Shown: positions 1-6,355, numbered from the stretch's first letter. The stretch: 8,456 nt of DNA from Thermoanaerobaculia bacterium (GCA_023717585.1 JAMQPJ010000538.1:1-8456); one strand, 5' to 3'. Translations and numbers: made by a program. Notes: generated by a model not told the origin, from the letters alone.

Positions 1-434
1 TCATTCACGACGACCGGTGTTTTTTCGATGGACGTGACCGCCGCCGTCCGCAGGGCGGGCGCCGCCGCGCGGGAGCGCACGAGCGAAAGCCCGCCGACGA
101 GGAGCAGCGCGGCCGCCAGGCTCGAGACGGCGAGAAGGGGATGGCGGAGAATCCCGCGCGAGCGTGGAGGAGAGACGCTGACCGGACCGACGGTCTGGAT
201 GCGCACGGCGGCCATCGTGGCAGCCGCCTGCGCCTTCCAGAACTCGGACGGCAGGTCGTCCACGGCCCCGCTCACGGCACCCCTGTCGAGGAGCCACGCC
301 TCGCGCAGGTTGGCGACCCGCTCCTGGCACTCCGCGCAGGTGGCGAGATGATCGGGCACGGCGACCGGGCGGTCGTCGGCGGGAAAGACGCGCTCGACGA
401 TCTCGTCGGAGGCGAGGTGTCGCGTGGCGTTCAT
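1..434 (-). CDS. Zinc-finger (ZAS-type) anti-sigma factor, 3' end outside the window
   Basis: This is probably the membrane-bound anti-sigma factor that sequesters the ECF sigma factor encoded just upstream. The 144 visible residues start with MNATRHLASDEIV and carry the anti-sigma zinc signature H-x3-C-x2-C at His29, Cys33 and Cys36 (DHLATCAEC). A single hydrophobic segment at about residues 97-119 (HPLLAVSSLAAALLLVGG) fits one transmembrane helix, followed by a presumably periplasmic part that is cut by the window edge. The ATG at 434-432 overlaps the sigma stop codon as ATGA, and a GGAGG lies 7 nt upstream (442-446), so the start is well supported and the two genes are translationally coupled. 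The order N-terminal zinc domain, one helix, outer domain is the family norm. The sensory signal cannot be deduced because the C-terminal domain is missing. The identification rests on motif and context and is fairly secure. Confidence 0.85.
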   Translation of the reverse strand, partial: MNATRHLASDEIVERVFPADDRPVAVPDHLATCAECQERVANLREAWLLDRGAVSGAVDDLPSEFWKAQAAATMAAVRIQTVGPVSVSPPRSRGILRHPLLAVSSLAAALLLVGGLSLVRSRAAAPALRTAAVTSIEKTPVVVN

Positions 435-1111
435 CGGAGGTCCTCCAGACGCTCGCGCAGCTTGCGGGCCGCGCGAAAGAGATGCGACTTGATCGTACCC
501 TCGTCGAGGCCGGTGGCTTCCCCGATCTCGGCGATGGACTTCTCCTCGTAGTGTTTCATGACGAAGACCGCGCGCTGGCGCGGGGACAGCGCCACCAGCG
601 CTTCGGCGATCCGGTGGCGGATGTGGCGCGACAGGAGGTCCCGCTCGGGCGACGTGCCATCGGCGGGGTCGAAGGCCGCCGGAAGGTCGGGGCCGTCGTC
701 GTCTTCGTCGCCGTGCAGCTCGGAAAAGGACACGACAGGCCGGCGGCGGCGGATGTGATCGCGCACGGCGTTGATCGCGATGCGCGTGAGCCACGTCTCG
801 AAGGCCGACTGCCCCCTGAATTCCGGCAGGGCGCGGAAAGCCTTCACGAAAACGTCCTGCGCGACGCCGTCGGCGTCGGCGGGATCGCGGAGAAGCGTGT
901 AGACGAAGCGCGTGATCCGCTTCTGATAGGTGACGACGAAATACTCGAAGGCGTCCACGTCGCCGGCGACGACGCGCCCGAGAATCTCGGACTCCCGCTC
1001 CCGCTTGCTGTCGCGCTCGGCGTCGCTCACGAGGCCCGCGTGTCTCTCATCAGGATGAGCACCATTCCTTCCGGGGAACGCCAGGACGGGGGCGAGTGCG
1101 GATCCGCTCAC
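431..1111 (-). CDS. ECF-family RNA polymerase sigma factor (sigma-70 group 4, RpoE-like)
   Basis: This alternative sigma factor directs RNA polymerase to a stress or envelope regulon. The sigma2 domain spans about residues 54-123 (DAFEYFVVTYQKRITRFVYT, then DADGVAQDVFVKAFRAL and the FETWLTRIAINAVRDHIRRR stretch). An acidic linker (GDEDDDGPD, about 134-142) separates it from the sigma4 helix-turn-helix at about 165-222 (LSPRQRAVFVMKHYEEKSI ... GTIKSHLFRAARKLRERL). The 226-residue reading uses a GTG at 1111 with only a weak, distant purine-rich stretch upstream. An in-frame GTG at 1030 would give 199 residues, closer to usual ECF length, and the first 27 residues look non-conserved, so the shorter form is a serious alternative. 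Its stop overlaps the anti-sigma start (ATGA). The glycosyltransferase-kinase pair lies 77 bp upstream on the same strand. Such pairs often autoregulate, but I could not identify a convincing ECF promoter. Family assignment is secure; the regulon is unknown. Confidence 0.93.
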   Translation of the reverse strand: MSGSALAPVLAFPGRNGAHPDERHAGLVSDAERDSKRERESEILGRVVAGDVDAFEYFVVTYQKRITRFVYTLLRDPADADGVAQDVFVKAFRALPEFRGQSAFETWLTRIAINAVRDHIRRRRPVVSFSELHGDEDDDGPDLPAAFDPADGTSPERDLLSRHIRHRIAEALVALSPRQRAVFVMKHYEEKSIAEIGEATGLDEGTIKSHLFRAARKLRERLEDLR

Positions 1112-1188
1112 GCGAATTGGACGCGCCTCGCCGACATTCGGTTTACGCGCATCCGGCTGTGGGCAATGAGGATAGCCCTCACCCGCCC

Positions 1189-1926
1189 TCAGCGCCTCCA
1201 GGGCCGGGCGAAGGCCTTGAAAGCGTCCCAGATGACGATCCTGCCGCGCAACAACCGCACCGCCGTCAAGGCGCCCTTCGGCACGCCACCAGGCCCGAAA
1301 TAGCTGGAAAGGAACAGGTTGGTGTCTTCCGAGCGGTTCAGACCGGGCCGGGCGAGGTCCCGGTAGACGGCGAGGCGCCGGACGGGGCCGTCGCCCACTC
1401 GCGCCCGGTTCAAGTCGACGAGCCAGAGGCGAAGCTGTCCCTCCTCGCTCGTGACGAGGATGTTTCCATCGGTGAAGTCGCGGAAAAACACGCCCTTGTC
1501 GTGCATGCGGCGGGCCATCCCGCCGAGCGCCTCGACGACCTGCTCGAAAGAGAACGGCAGCGGAGGACGGGGCCTGCTCGAATCGTCCCGGTGGAGGAAC
1601 CAGGCTCGAATCTGCGCCGCTCCTTCGAGCTTCCGCGCCACGTACCAGCTCTCCTGCCCCACGACCTCGGCCGCGAGCGGCTCGGGAGTCGCGATTCCGC
1701 GGGCAATCAGGCCCCGCGCCGTCGCCAGGGAGCGCATCGCCTTGGGGGTCGTCAGGCGCTGGCGGAGATTGAGCGGCACCTTCTTCACGACCACGGGAAT
1801 CCGCTCGCCGCCCCGCGCGAGGACGGCGTCCAGGACCTCGTGCCGTCCGGGATGCAGCTCGTGAGCGTCCGGGAACTCGAGGGAGCCGCGAAGAGAATCG
1901 CCGAGAGGACCGGAAGGCCGACTCAT
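1189..1926 (-). CDS. Lipopolysaccharide kinase-like protein (WaaP/KdkA-type, protein-kinase fold)
   Basis: This 245-residue protein resembles the lipopolysaccharide kinases that phosphorylate Kdo or heptose of the lipid A-core region at the inner face of the cytoplasmic membrane. Kinase-fold landmarks are visible: a VVVKK strand with Lys48/Lys49 as the likely ATP-binding lysine, a catalytic loop HDKGVFFRDFTDGNILV at 142-158 (Asp150 as catalytic base, Asn155) and a metal-binding LVDLNRAR at 169-176 (Asp171 in the DFG position). The RD-F-x-x-x-N and DLN/DLD variants are typical of the Kdo kinase family rather than of Ser/Thr kinases. There is no signal peptide or membrane helix, which fits a cytoplasmic enzyme. 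The ATG at 1926 forms an ATGA overlap with the stop of the upstream glycosyltransferase. The same frame stays open upstream as far as 3048, but that part lies over the glycosyltransferase in a different frame, is low-complexity Arg/Gly/Ala sequence, and is not coding. The exact substrate is unknown; a different envelope-sugar or small-molecule kinase is possible. Confidence 0.78.
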   Translation of the reverse strand: MSRPSGPLGDSLRGSLEFPDAHELHPGRHEVLDAVLARGGERIPVVVKKVPLNLRQRLTTPKAMRSLATARGLIARGIATPEPLAAEVVGQESWYVARKLEGAAQIRAWFLHRDDSSRPRPPLPFSFEQVVEALGGMARRMHDKGVFFRDFTDGNILVTSEEGQLRLWLVDLNRARVGDGPVRRLAVYRDLARPGLNRSEDTNLFLSSYFGPGGVPKGALTAVRLLRGRIVIWDAFKAFARPWRR

Positions 1927-3650
1927 GGCCGGCCCAGGAGCAGCGCCTCGTCGCCCCCCACGCGCTGCCGGTCGAGGACGAGGAGGGCCGAAAGACGCGG
2001 ATCGGTCCAGTGCTGTCGTTCGCTCTCGTCGGCTAGTACGAGGGCGCCGGGGGTCCTCTCGACCCAATCGGCGAGCGCGACGTCCGTCCGGAAGTGCTCG
2101 GTCCTCCGCCGGAGCACGAGGATCGGGTAACACCGGTAAGTGCCGCCGAAGTACGCGAGCGGCTCGCCGTGCGATACGCGCGGCCGGAGACGCTCGTAGA
2201 AAGGCCGCCCGGTCTTCAGGACGTCGATCGCCGGGAAGACGACGGCGCCCGCGGCGGCCTCCACGGCCGCAAGCGCGGCCGCGAGCGCGAGGAGCGCCGG
2301 AACCGCCTCGCGCCGCCGCCGCACGAGGACGACGAGCGTCGCCGCGCCGCCGAGGGTGAGCGTCAGCGCGACGAACGGCGCGAGACCGGCCTGCCCGGGC
2401 GCATACCGGCGCGAAGCCGGGAAAAGCGCTCCCGCCGCCGCGAGGAGGAGGATCGCGACGAAGGCCACCCAGCCCCTCACGGCGCGGAGGGCCGCGCGCG
2501 CACCCTCCGCCGCCCGCCGCTCCGCTTCCACCGCGAACGCCGCCACGAGGACCGCGCAGAACGGGTACGCGACGAGCAGGTATTTCCCCTGCTTGGCCTG
2601 GGAAGCCGACAGGAGGACGAAGCTCACGGCGGCCACCGTCGCCGCGAAGCGCAGGTCCTCTCGCACCCGGAACAGCCCGACGCGTCCCAGCACGCCGGCG
2701 CCCGCGAGCGCGAGCAACGTCCACGGGAAATAATCGCTCCAGATGCTCTCGAGATAGAACCACCACGGCTGAATGTGATCGAACGCCTCGAAGAAGCGGT
2801 TCCAGTTCTGGTTCACGACGAGGTCGTAGGCGTACGCGGGGCCTCCCGCACGCGCCGCGAAGAAATACCAGGGAACGACGAGGAAGAGAAAGACAAGACT
2901 GCTTGGAAAGGGGCGCGTTGCAACCAGCGGCGCCCACGAGCGGCGCATGGCGCAGCGTGTCAGGACCACGAGTCCAACGAGAACGACCGCGAGCGGGCCC
3001 TTCGTCAGGACGGCTGCGGCAAGAGACAGACGCAGAACCCAGAGCCACGGGCGCGGAACGGAGTTCCTCCCCTCTTCACCTTCTAAGAAATCTCTTCTTT
3101 TCTCCTCTTCAAGAAAATACAAAGAAACAAACGCAAGCATCAGGAAACAGGAAAAGAGCGCGTCCACCTGGAGGTACTGCGCCTGCCAGAAGACGATCGG
3201 TGTCACCGCCGTGACCGCCCCCGCCACGAGGGCCTCGCGTTCTCCGCCCCGCTTTCCCGCGAACCACGCGGCGGCGAAGACAAGCGCGGCCCCCGCGAAA
3301 ACCGACGGCAGGCGCGTCGCGAGAGGATGTACGTCCCCTCCCGAAAGCGGCGTCGTAGCCGCCACCGCCCAGTAGAAGAGAATCGGTTTCTCCGAGTAGG
3401 GCCTTCCGTTCTCGTAGGGAAGAAGAAGGCTCCTCCTCTCGAGCATCTCCCGGACGTGCTCGGCGAAGTCCGGCTCGTCCGGCGACCAGAAATCGCGTCC
3501 CGCGGCTGCGACGACGTACAGCACGGCCGCCGCCGCGGCGAGGAGAAGGGGGATGCGGCGGGAGGCCGTGGCAGGCTTCAATCGGCGTAACGATACGACG
3601 CCGGCGTCCGATCCGCGCGTGCGCGACAATCCCCACCGGAGGACCCTCAT
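1923..3650 (-). CDS. ArnT/PMT-family integral membrane glycosyltransferase (GT83-like)
   Basis: This 575-residue polytopic protein resembles ArnT and related GT-C enzymes, which move a sugar from a polyprenyl-phosphate carrier onto lipid A, a protein or another glycan on the periplasmic face. After a basic N-terminus and a first helix (about 33-50, IPLLLAAAAAVLYVVAAA) comes the first outer loop with WSPDEPDFAEHVREML (56-70; Asp58-Glu59 are the acidic pair expected at the active site) and PYSEKPILFYW (84-94). Further family-like landmarks are QNWNRFFEAFDHIQPWWFYL (281-300) and KQGKYLLVAYP (353-363), with about a dozen hydrophobic segments in all and a soluble C-terminal part (about 460-575). 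The length is usual for the family. The ATG at 3650 overlaps the start of the divergent gene and has only a weak ribosome site; in-frame TTG codons at 3629 or 3581 are alternatives. A 9-residue tandem repeat lies at 179-196. The kinase-like gene is coupled downstream. Donor sugar and acceptor cannot be told from sequence, so the name arnT is not assigned. Confidence 0.85.
   Translation of the reverse strand: MRVLRWGLSRTRGSDAGVVSLRRLKPATASRRIPLLLAAAAAVLYVVAAAGRDFWSPDEPDFAEHVREMLERRSLLLPYENGRPYSEKPILFYWAVAATTPLSGGDVHPLATRLPSVFAGAALVFAAAWFAGKRGGEREALVAGAVTAVTPIVFWQAQYLQVDALFSCFLMLAFVSLYFLEEEKRRDFLEGEEGRNSVPRPWLWVLRLSLAAAVLTKGPLAVVLVGLVVLTRCAMRRSWAPLVATRPFPSSLVFLFLVVPWYFFAARAGGPAYAYDLVVNQNWNRFFEAFDHIQPWWFYLESIWSDYFPWTLLALAGAGVLGRVGLFRVREDLRFAATVAAVSFVLLSASQAKQGKYLLVAYPFCAVLVAAFAVEAERRAAEGARAALRAVRGWVAFVAILLLAAAGALFPASRRYAPGQAGLAPFVALTLTLGGAATLVVLVRRRREAVPALLALAAALAAVEAAAGAVVFPAIDVLKTGRPFYERLRPRVSHGEPLAYFGGTYRCYPILVLRRRTEHFRTDVALADWVERTPGALVLADESERQHWTDPRLSALLVLDRQRVGGDEALLLGRP
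3063..3116 (-). repeat. Imperfect 27-bp tandem duplication inside the glycosyltransferase gene
   Basis: Two adjacent 9-codon units encode FLEEEKRRD (3116-3090) and FLEGEEGRN (3089-3063), which match at F, L, E, the fifth-position E and the eighth-position R. The stretch is purine-rich on the coding strand and uses AAA, AGA, AGG, TTA, GAA and GGT codons that are uncommon in the rest of this G+C-rich window. It falls in a charged loop right after a membrane helix ending SLYFL, where a length change should be tolerated. Confidence 0.6.
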
Positions 3651-3876
3651 GGAACACCACTACCTGCACACGTTCCGGCTCACGGTAGAGGGTCTGCCGG
3701 AGCCGGTCGAATTCGGAATGCTCCACGAGCTGAGCGACGTCACCGAGGTGACCGACGGCTTCGCGAAGTACGTCGCGCGCCAGGAGGACGACTTCCTGCC
3801 CCTCGGCACGAACGCCGCCGTGCGGGCGAGCAAGGTCATCCACGTCCTCCACGTGAAGGCCGAGAAGACCGTCTGA
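3649..3876 (+). CDS. Small hypothetical protein, 75 residues
   Basis: I do not recognise this protein. It starts MEHHYLHTFRLTVEGLPEP and ends VIHVLHVKAEKTV. It has no signal peptide, membrane helix, Cys residue or catalytic motif that I can see. Alternating hydrophobic residues at both ends (TFRLTVEGL and KVIHVLHVK) suggest a small beta-rich, cytoplasmic, acidic domain. The case that it is real: a strong ribosome site GGAGGA at 3638-3643 with a 5-nt spacer, G/C-biased third positions, and a stop followed at once by a hairpin. The same frame is open further upstream to 3553, but the ribosome site and sequence quality favour this start. Its ATG overlaps the ATG of the divergent glycosyltransferase through the palindrome CATG. 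A secreted esterase begins 65 bp downstream on the same strand and could be co-transcribed. No function is proposed. Confidence 0.7.
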   Translation: MEHHYLHTFRLTVEGLPEPVEFGMLHELSDVTEVTDGFAKYVARQEDDFLPLGTNAAVRASKVIHVLHVKAEKTV

Positions 3877-3941
3877 GCGGCGGCAACTTGCCGGGCCGCG
3901 CGACGTATCTCCTCCACGTCGTATCGGGTCCCGGAGGTTTC
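3877..3941 (+). promoter_or_regulatory. Intergenic leader with two inverted repeats before the esterase gene
   Basis: A hairpin starts directly after the stop codon of the 75-residue protein: GCGG (3877-3880) pairs with CCGC (3896-3899), and CGGCA (3881-3885) with TGCCG (3889-3893), leaving a GG bulge and a 3-nt loop. A second inverted repeat follows: CGACGT (3901-3906) and ACGTCG (3916-3921), with a 9-nt loop containing CCTCC (3911-3915). That CCTCC is complementary to the esterase ribosome site GGAGG at 3933-3937. No run of T follows the first hairpin, so it is not a standard intrinsic terminator. An mRNA-processing, attenuation or stabilising role is possible but unproven. Confidence 0.35.
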
Positions 3942-5150
3942 ATGACCCGTCGAAAGCTGCTCGCCGCATTCGTCATCGTTTTCGCCACTTTCGCCACCTT
4001 CGCCCCATCCGCCGCGAACGCCGGCACGCCCCTCGTGGCGGGCGAGCGCCTCGGGCTCCCGTCGAAGGTGATGGGCGAGGAGCGGACGCTCTTCGTCTCG
4101 GTGCCCGACTCGTACGCGAGAACGACACGCCGGTATCCGGTGCTCTACCTGACGGACGCCGAGACCCAGTTCGAGCACACGAGCGCGACGGCCAGGTTCC
4201 TCGCGCGAAACTTCTTCATGCCCGAGGTCATCGTCGTGGGCGTGACGAACACCGACCGCACGCGCGATCTCTCGCCCTCGCGCGACCCGAAGTTCCCGAC
4301 GAGCGGAGGCGCGGACCGGTTCCTGGATTTCCTGGAGAAGGAGCTCGTCCCGTTCGTCGAGTCGGGGTACCGCACAGCTCCCTACCGGATCTTCGCCGGG
4401 CATTCGGCAGGCGGAAACTTCGCGTTCCACGCGATGAGGGTCAGGCCGGACCTGTTCCAGGCGGTGATCGCCGTCAGCCCCTGGCTCGTTTGGGACGACC
4501 GCAAGGGGCTCGCGCCGCTGACGGCGTTCCTGTCCGGAGGCGGCGTGAAGACCCGCGCGCTGTTTTTCACGTCCGGCGACGAGGGCGACGCGATGCGAGA
4601 CGTTCTCGGAAAGGTCTCGGCGGCGCTGAAGACCACCGCGCCTTCGGGCCTTCGCTGGGAAAGCGCGAACTATCCCGGCGAGAACCACGGCTCGGTCGTC
4701 CTTCCGAGCCACTACGCCGCGCTCCGGATGATCTTCGACGGCTGGTCGCTCCCCGTCGACCCCGCGACCGAGCGGATAGTCGGAACTCTCGGCGAGGTGA
4801 AGAAGCGTTACGCCGGCCTGAGCGAACGCCTGGGCTACACCGTCACCGCGCCCGAACTTTCCGTGAATCGGCTCGGCTACCAGGCGCTCGCGCAGAAGAA
4901 CCTTCCCGCCGCCCTTTCCTTCTTCCGGTACAACGCGGAGACGTACCCCGAATCCGCGAACGTCCACGACAGCCTCGGGGATGCGCTGGAAGCGAGCGGC
5001 TCGCTGGAGGATGCCCTCGCGAGCTTCTCGAAAGCCGCGGAGCTCGGCGGGAAGAGCGGCGACCCGAACACGGGGATCTTCAAGGCCAACGCGGACCGCG
5101 TGAGACTCCGACTCGCGATGCAGGCCGTGGAGACGCCTGCCCGGCGCTAG
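3942..5150 (+). CDS. Secreted alpha/beta-hydrolase, esterase D/enterobactin-esterase type, with C-terminal TPR-like region
   Basis: This 402-residue protein is a predicted exported serine hydrolase. A Sec signal peptide is clear (MTRRKLLAAF, a hydrophobic core, then SAANA before Gly28) with no lipobox Cys, so it should be released to the periplasm or outside. The hydrolase domain covers about residues 35-270, with VPDSYARTTRRYPVLYLTDA as the first strands. The nucleophile elbow is GHSAGG at 153-158 (Ser155), the likely acid is Asp213 or Asp216 in TSGDEGD, and the likely catalytic His is His249 in GENHGS. Residues about 305-370 look like one to two TPR repeats (LGYQALAQKNLPAALSFF and HDSLGDALEASGSLEDALAS), perhaps for protein contacts. 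The ATG at 3942 follows GGAGG (3933-3937) at a 4-nt spacing; the frame is open to 3888, but only this start gives the signal peptide at the N-terminus. The stop is shared with the convergent PilZ gene (CTAG). Substrate is unknown; siderophore, feruloyl and S-formylglutathione esterases share the fold. Confidence 0.85.
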   Translation: MTRRKLLAAFVIVFATFATFAPSAANAGTPLVAGERLGLPSKVMGEERTLFVSVPDSYARTTRRYPVLYLTDAETQFEHTSATARFLARNFFMPEVIVVGVTNTDRTRDLSPSRDPKFPTSGGADRFLDFLEKELVPFVESGYRTAPYRIFAGHSAGGNFAFHAMRVRPDLFQAVIAVSPWLVWDDRKGLAPLTAFLSGGGVKTRALFFTSGDEGDAMRDVLGKVSAALKTTAPSGLRWESANYPGENHGSVVLPSHYAALRMIFDGWSLPVDPATERIVGTLGEVKKRYAGLSERLGYTVTAPELSVNRLGYQALAQKNLPAALSFFRYNAETYPESANVHDSLGDALEASGSLEDALASFSKAAELGGKSGDPNTGIFKANADRVRLRLAMQAVETPARR

Positions 5151-5161
5151 CGCGGTTTTTT
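5141..5161 (+). terminator. Candidate intrinsic terminator of the esterase gene
   Basis: The stop codon sits in the palindrome GCGCTAGCGC (5144-5153). A hairpin CCG plus CG pairing with CG plus CGG (5141-5155, one bulged G, CTAG loop) is followed by six T (5156-5161). The stem is short (5 bp) and overlaps the last codons of the convergent PilZ gene, so function is only plausible. Confidence 0.35.
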
Positions 5162-5527
5162 CTTCTTGCGCGCGACGGCGTCCGCGACGGAGTCCATCGC
5201 GTCGGCCGTTTCGCGGTCCGGGTTCAGGATCTCGACGCCGAGACCGAAACGCCCGGATTCGTGGAAGCCGGCGCGCCGGACGACCCGGCAGGTGAAGAAC
5301 TCGGCCGAGCGGAGGTTCGTCACCTGCATCGCCGTACCGATCGGCAGGTCTTCCGAGCAGATGAGGAGCGCTCCGCCCTCGCCGACGTTGAGCGTACATC
5401 CTGCCGTCAGTGGCCGCCCGCCAACCCGCACGCCGATCGGAATCACGAATTTCTCCCGGTTCCCCCGGCGGTTCTCCTTCACGTCAGGGGCGGGGCCGTT
5501 CGCGGGCTTCTTCTTCACGGGGGCCAT
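5147..5527 (-). CDS. Small PilZ-domain protein (degenerate c-di-GMP motif)
   Basis: This 126-residue protein looks like a single PilZ domain, a beta-barrel that in classic members binds cyclic di-GMP and passes the signal to a partner protein. The N-terminus is Lys-rich (MAPVKKKP). An arginine cluster NRRGNREKF at 19-27 supplies an R-x3-R (Arg20, Arg24) before the first strand FVIPIGVRV. The second motif, expected as [D/N]-x-S-x-x-G, reads NVGEGG at 47-52, so Gly49 stands where Ser is usual. The barrel continues through EDLPIGTAMQVTNLRS, FFTCRVVRRAGFHE and RFGLGVEIL, and the tail ends KKKKPR. With the Ser missing, nucleotide binding is uncertain. It lies 24 bp after the ABC ATPase on the same strand and may be its last operon gene, though no Shine-Dalgarno sequence precedes the ATG at 5527. 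Its TAG stop overlaps the convergent esterase stop. There is no membrane segment. Confidence 0.75.
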   Translation of the reverse strand: MAPVKKKPANGPAPDVKENRRGNREKFVIPIGVRVGGRPLTAGCTLNVGEGGALLICSEDLPIGTAMQVTNLRSAEFFTCRVVRRAGFHESGRFGLGVEILNPDRETADAMDSVADAVARKKKKPR

Positions 5528-5551
5528 TCTGTCGAATCTGGCATGCGAGAA

Positions 5552-6355
5552 TCAACTCCCCTTCCGAATCTCGTCCTCCTCGTGCCTCCGCTGCTCCTCC
5601 ATGACGAGGCCCGTGAGCCGGCGCTTCAGGGCGTTGAACTCGGGCGAAGCCGTGTCCCGGGGTCGAGGCAAGTCTATGGGGACGATGACTTTGACGGTGC
5701 CGGGGCGGTAGGTCATGACGACGACCCGGTCGGCGAGGTAGATCGACTCCTCGATGCCGTGCGTGACGAAGAGGATGGTCTTCCGGAATTCCGTCCAGAT
5801 CCGGAGCAGCTCGTCCTGGAGGTTCCGGCGCGTGAGGGCGTCGAGAGCGCCGAACGGCTCGTCCATCAGGAGGATCGGGGAGTCCAGCGCGAGGACGCGC
5901 GCGATCGCGACGCGCTGGCGCATGCCGCCCGAGAGGTCTTTCGGGAAGCGGTTCGCGAACTCGGAGAGGTTGAGGAGCTTCAGCAGGGCGCCGACCTTCC
6001 GGTCGATCGTCCCCTGCGGGTCGCCCTTGATCTCGAGGCCGAAGGCGATGTTCTTCGCGACCGTCATCCACGGGAAGAGGGCGTATTCCTGAAAGACCAT
6101 CGCGCGGTCCGGCCCCGGTTCCGTGACGGGATTCCCGTTCGCGAGGAGCGTTCCCGCTGTCGGGAGCGAGAACCCGGCGATCGCGTTCAGGAGCGTCGAC
6201 TTCCCGCAGCCCGAGGGGCCGAGGAGGCAGACGAACTCGCCCGGGGTGACGGCGAGATGGATGCCGCGAAGGGCGACGACCTCCTGCCCGTCCGGCGACC
6301 GGAAGGTCTTGTCGACCCCCTCCACGAGGATCTGCGGCGACGCCGGCGCGCTCAC
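5552..6355 (-). CDS. ABC importer ATPase, nitrate/sulfonate/taurine (SsuB/TauB/NrtD-like) family
   Basis: This 267-residue protein is the cytoplasmic ATP-hydrolysing subunit of the importer encoded by this operon. All nucleotide-binding motifs are intact: Walker A GPSGCGKS (46-53, Lys52), Q-loop Gln89 in VFQEYALFPW, ABC signature LSGGMRQR (141-148), Walker B ILLMDEP (161-167, Asp165 and Glu166), the D-loop GALD and switch His199 in FVTHG. VFQEYALFPWMTV and the MRQRVAIARVLALDSPILL stretch are typical of the SsuB/TauB/NrtD group. The start is GTG at 6355, overlapping the permease stop as GTGA, with GGAG 5 nt upstream; this start gives the normal N-terminus (MSAPASPQILVEGVDKTF). The same frame is open upstream to 7036, but that part is a shadow of the permease. 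The C-terminus is rich in Glu and Arg (EEQRRHEEDEIR). Family is secure; the transported solute is not determined. Confidence 0.93.
   Translation of the reverse strand: MSAPASPQILVEGVDKTFRSPDGQEVVALRGIHLAVTPGEFVCLLGPSGCGKSTLLNAIAGFSLPTAGTLLANGNPVTEPGPDRAMVFQEYALFPWMTVAKNIAFGLEIKGDPQGTIDRKVGALLKLLNLSEFANRFPKDLSGGMRQRVAIARVLALDSPILLMDEPFGALDALTRRNLQDELLRIWTEFRKTILFVTHGIEESIYLADRVVVMTYRPGTVKVIVPIDLPRPRDTASPEFNALKRRLTGLVMEEQRRHEEDEIRKGS

Noticed and set aside
436..446. Palindrome GGAGG-T-CCTCC covering the anti-sigma ribosome site
   Set aside because: It is explained by the sigma C-terminal codons and the ribosome site; a 1-nt loop cannot form a stable hairpin over the whole repeat.
1027..1065. 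A 12-residue leader frame (MVLILMRDTRAS) ending in a GTGA overlap with the alternative sigma GTG at 1030
   Set aside because: Its GGAAGGA abuts the ATG with no spacer, too close for a working ribosome site, and short overlapping frames are common by chance here.
1927..3048. Upstream extension of the kinase-like frame to give a 619-residue protein
   Set aside because: The extra 374 residues lie over the glycosyltransferase in another frame and are Arg/Gly-rich; the ATG at 1926 with an ATGA overlap is the natural start.
3660..5399. A 579-codon open frame on the minus strand opposite the esterase gene
   Set aside because: It is Arg/Gly/Ala/Glu-rich shadow sequence with no motifs and runs through both the 75-residue gene and the esterase, which have ribosome sites, a signal peptide and catalytic motifs.
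5525..5560. A TTGATT/ACAGAA promoter-like pair just before the PilZ start
   Set aside because: The -10 match is poor and it would give transcription starting inside the coding region; co-transcription with the ATPase gene is simpler.
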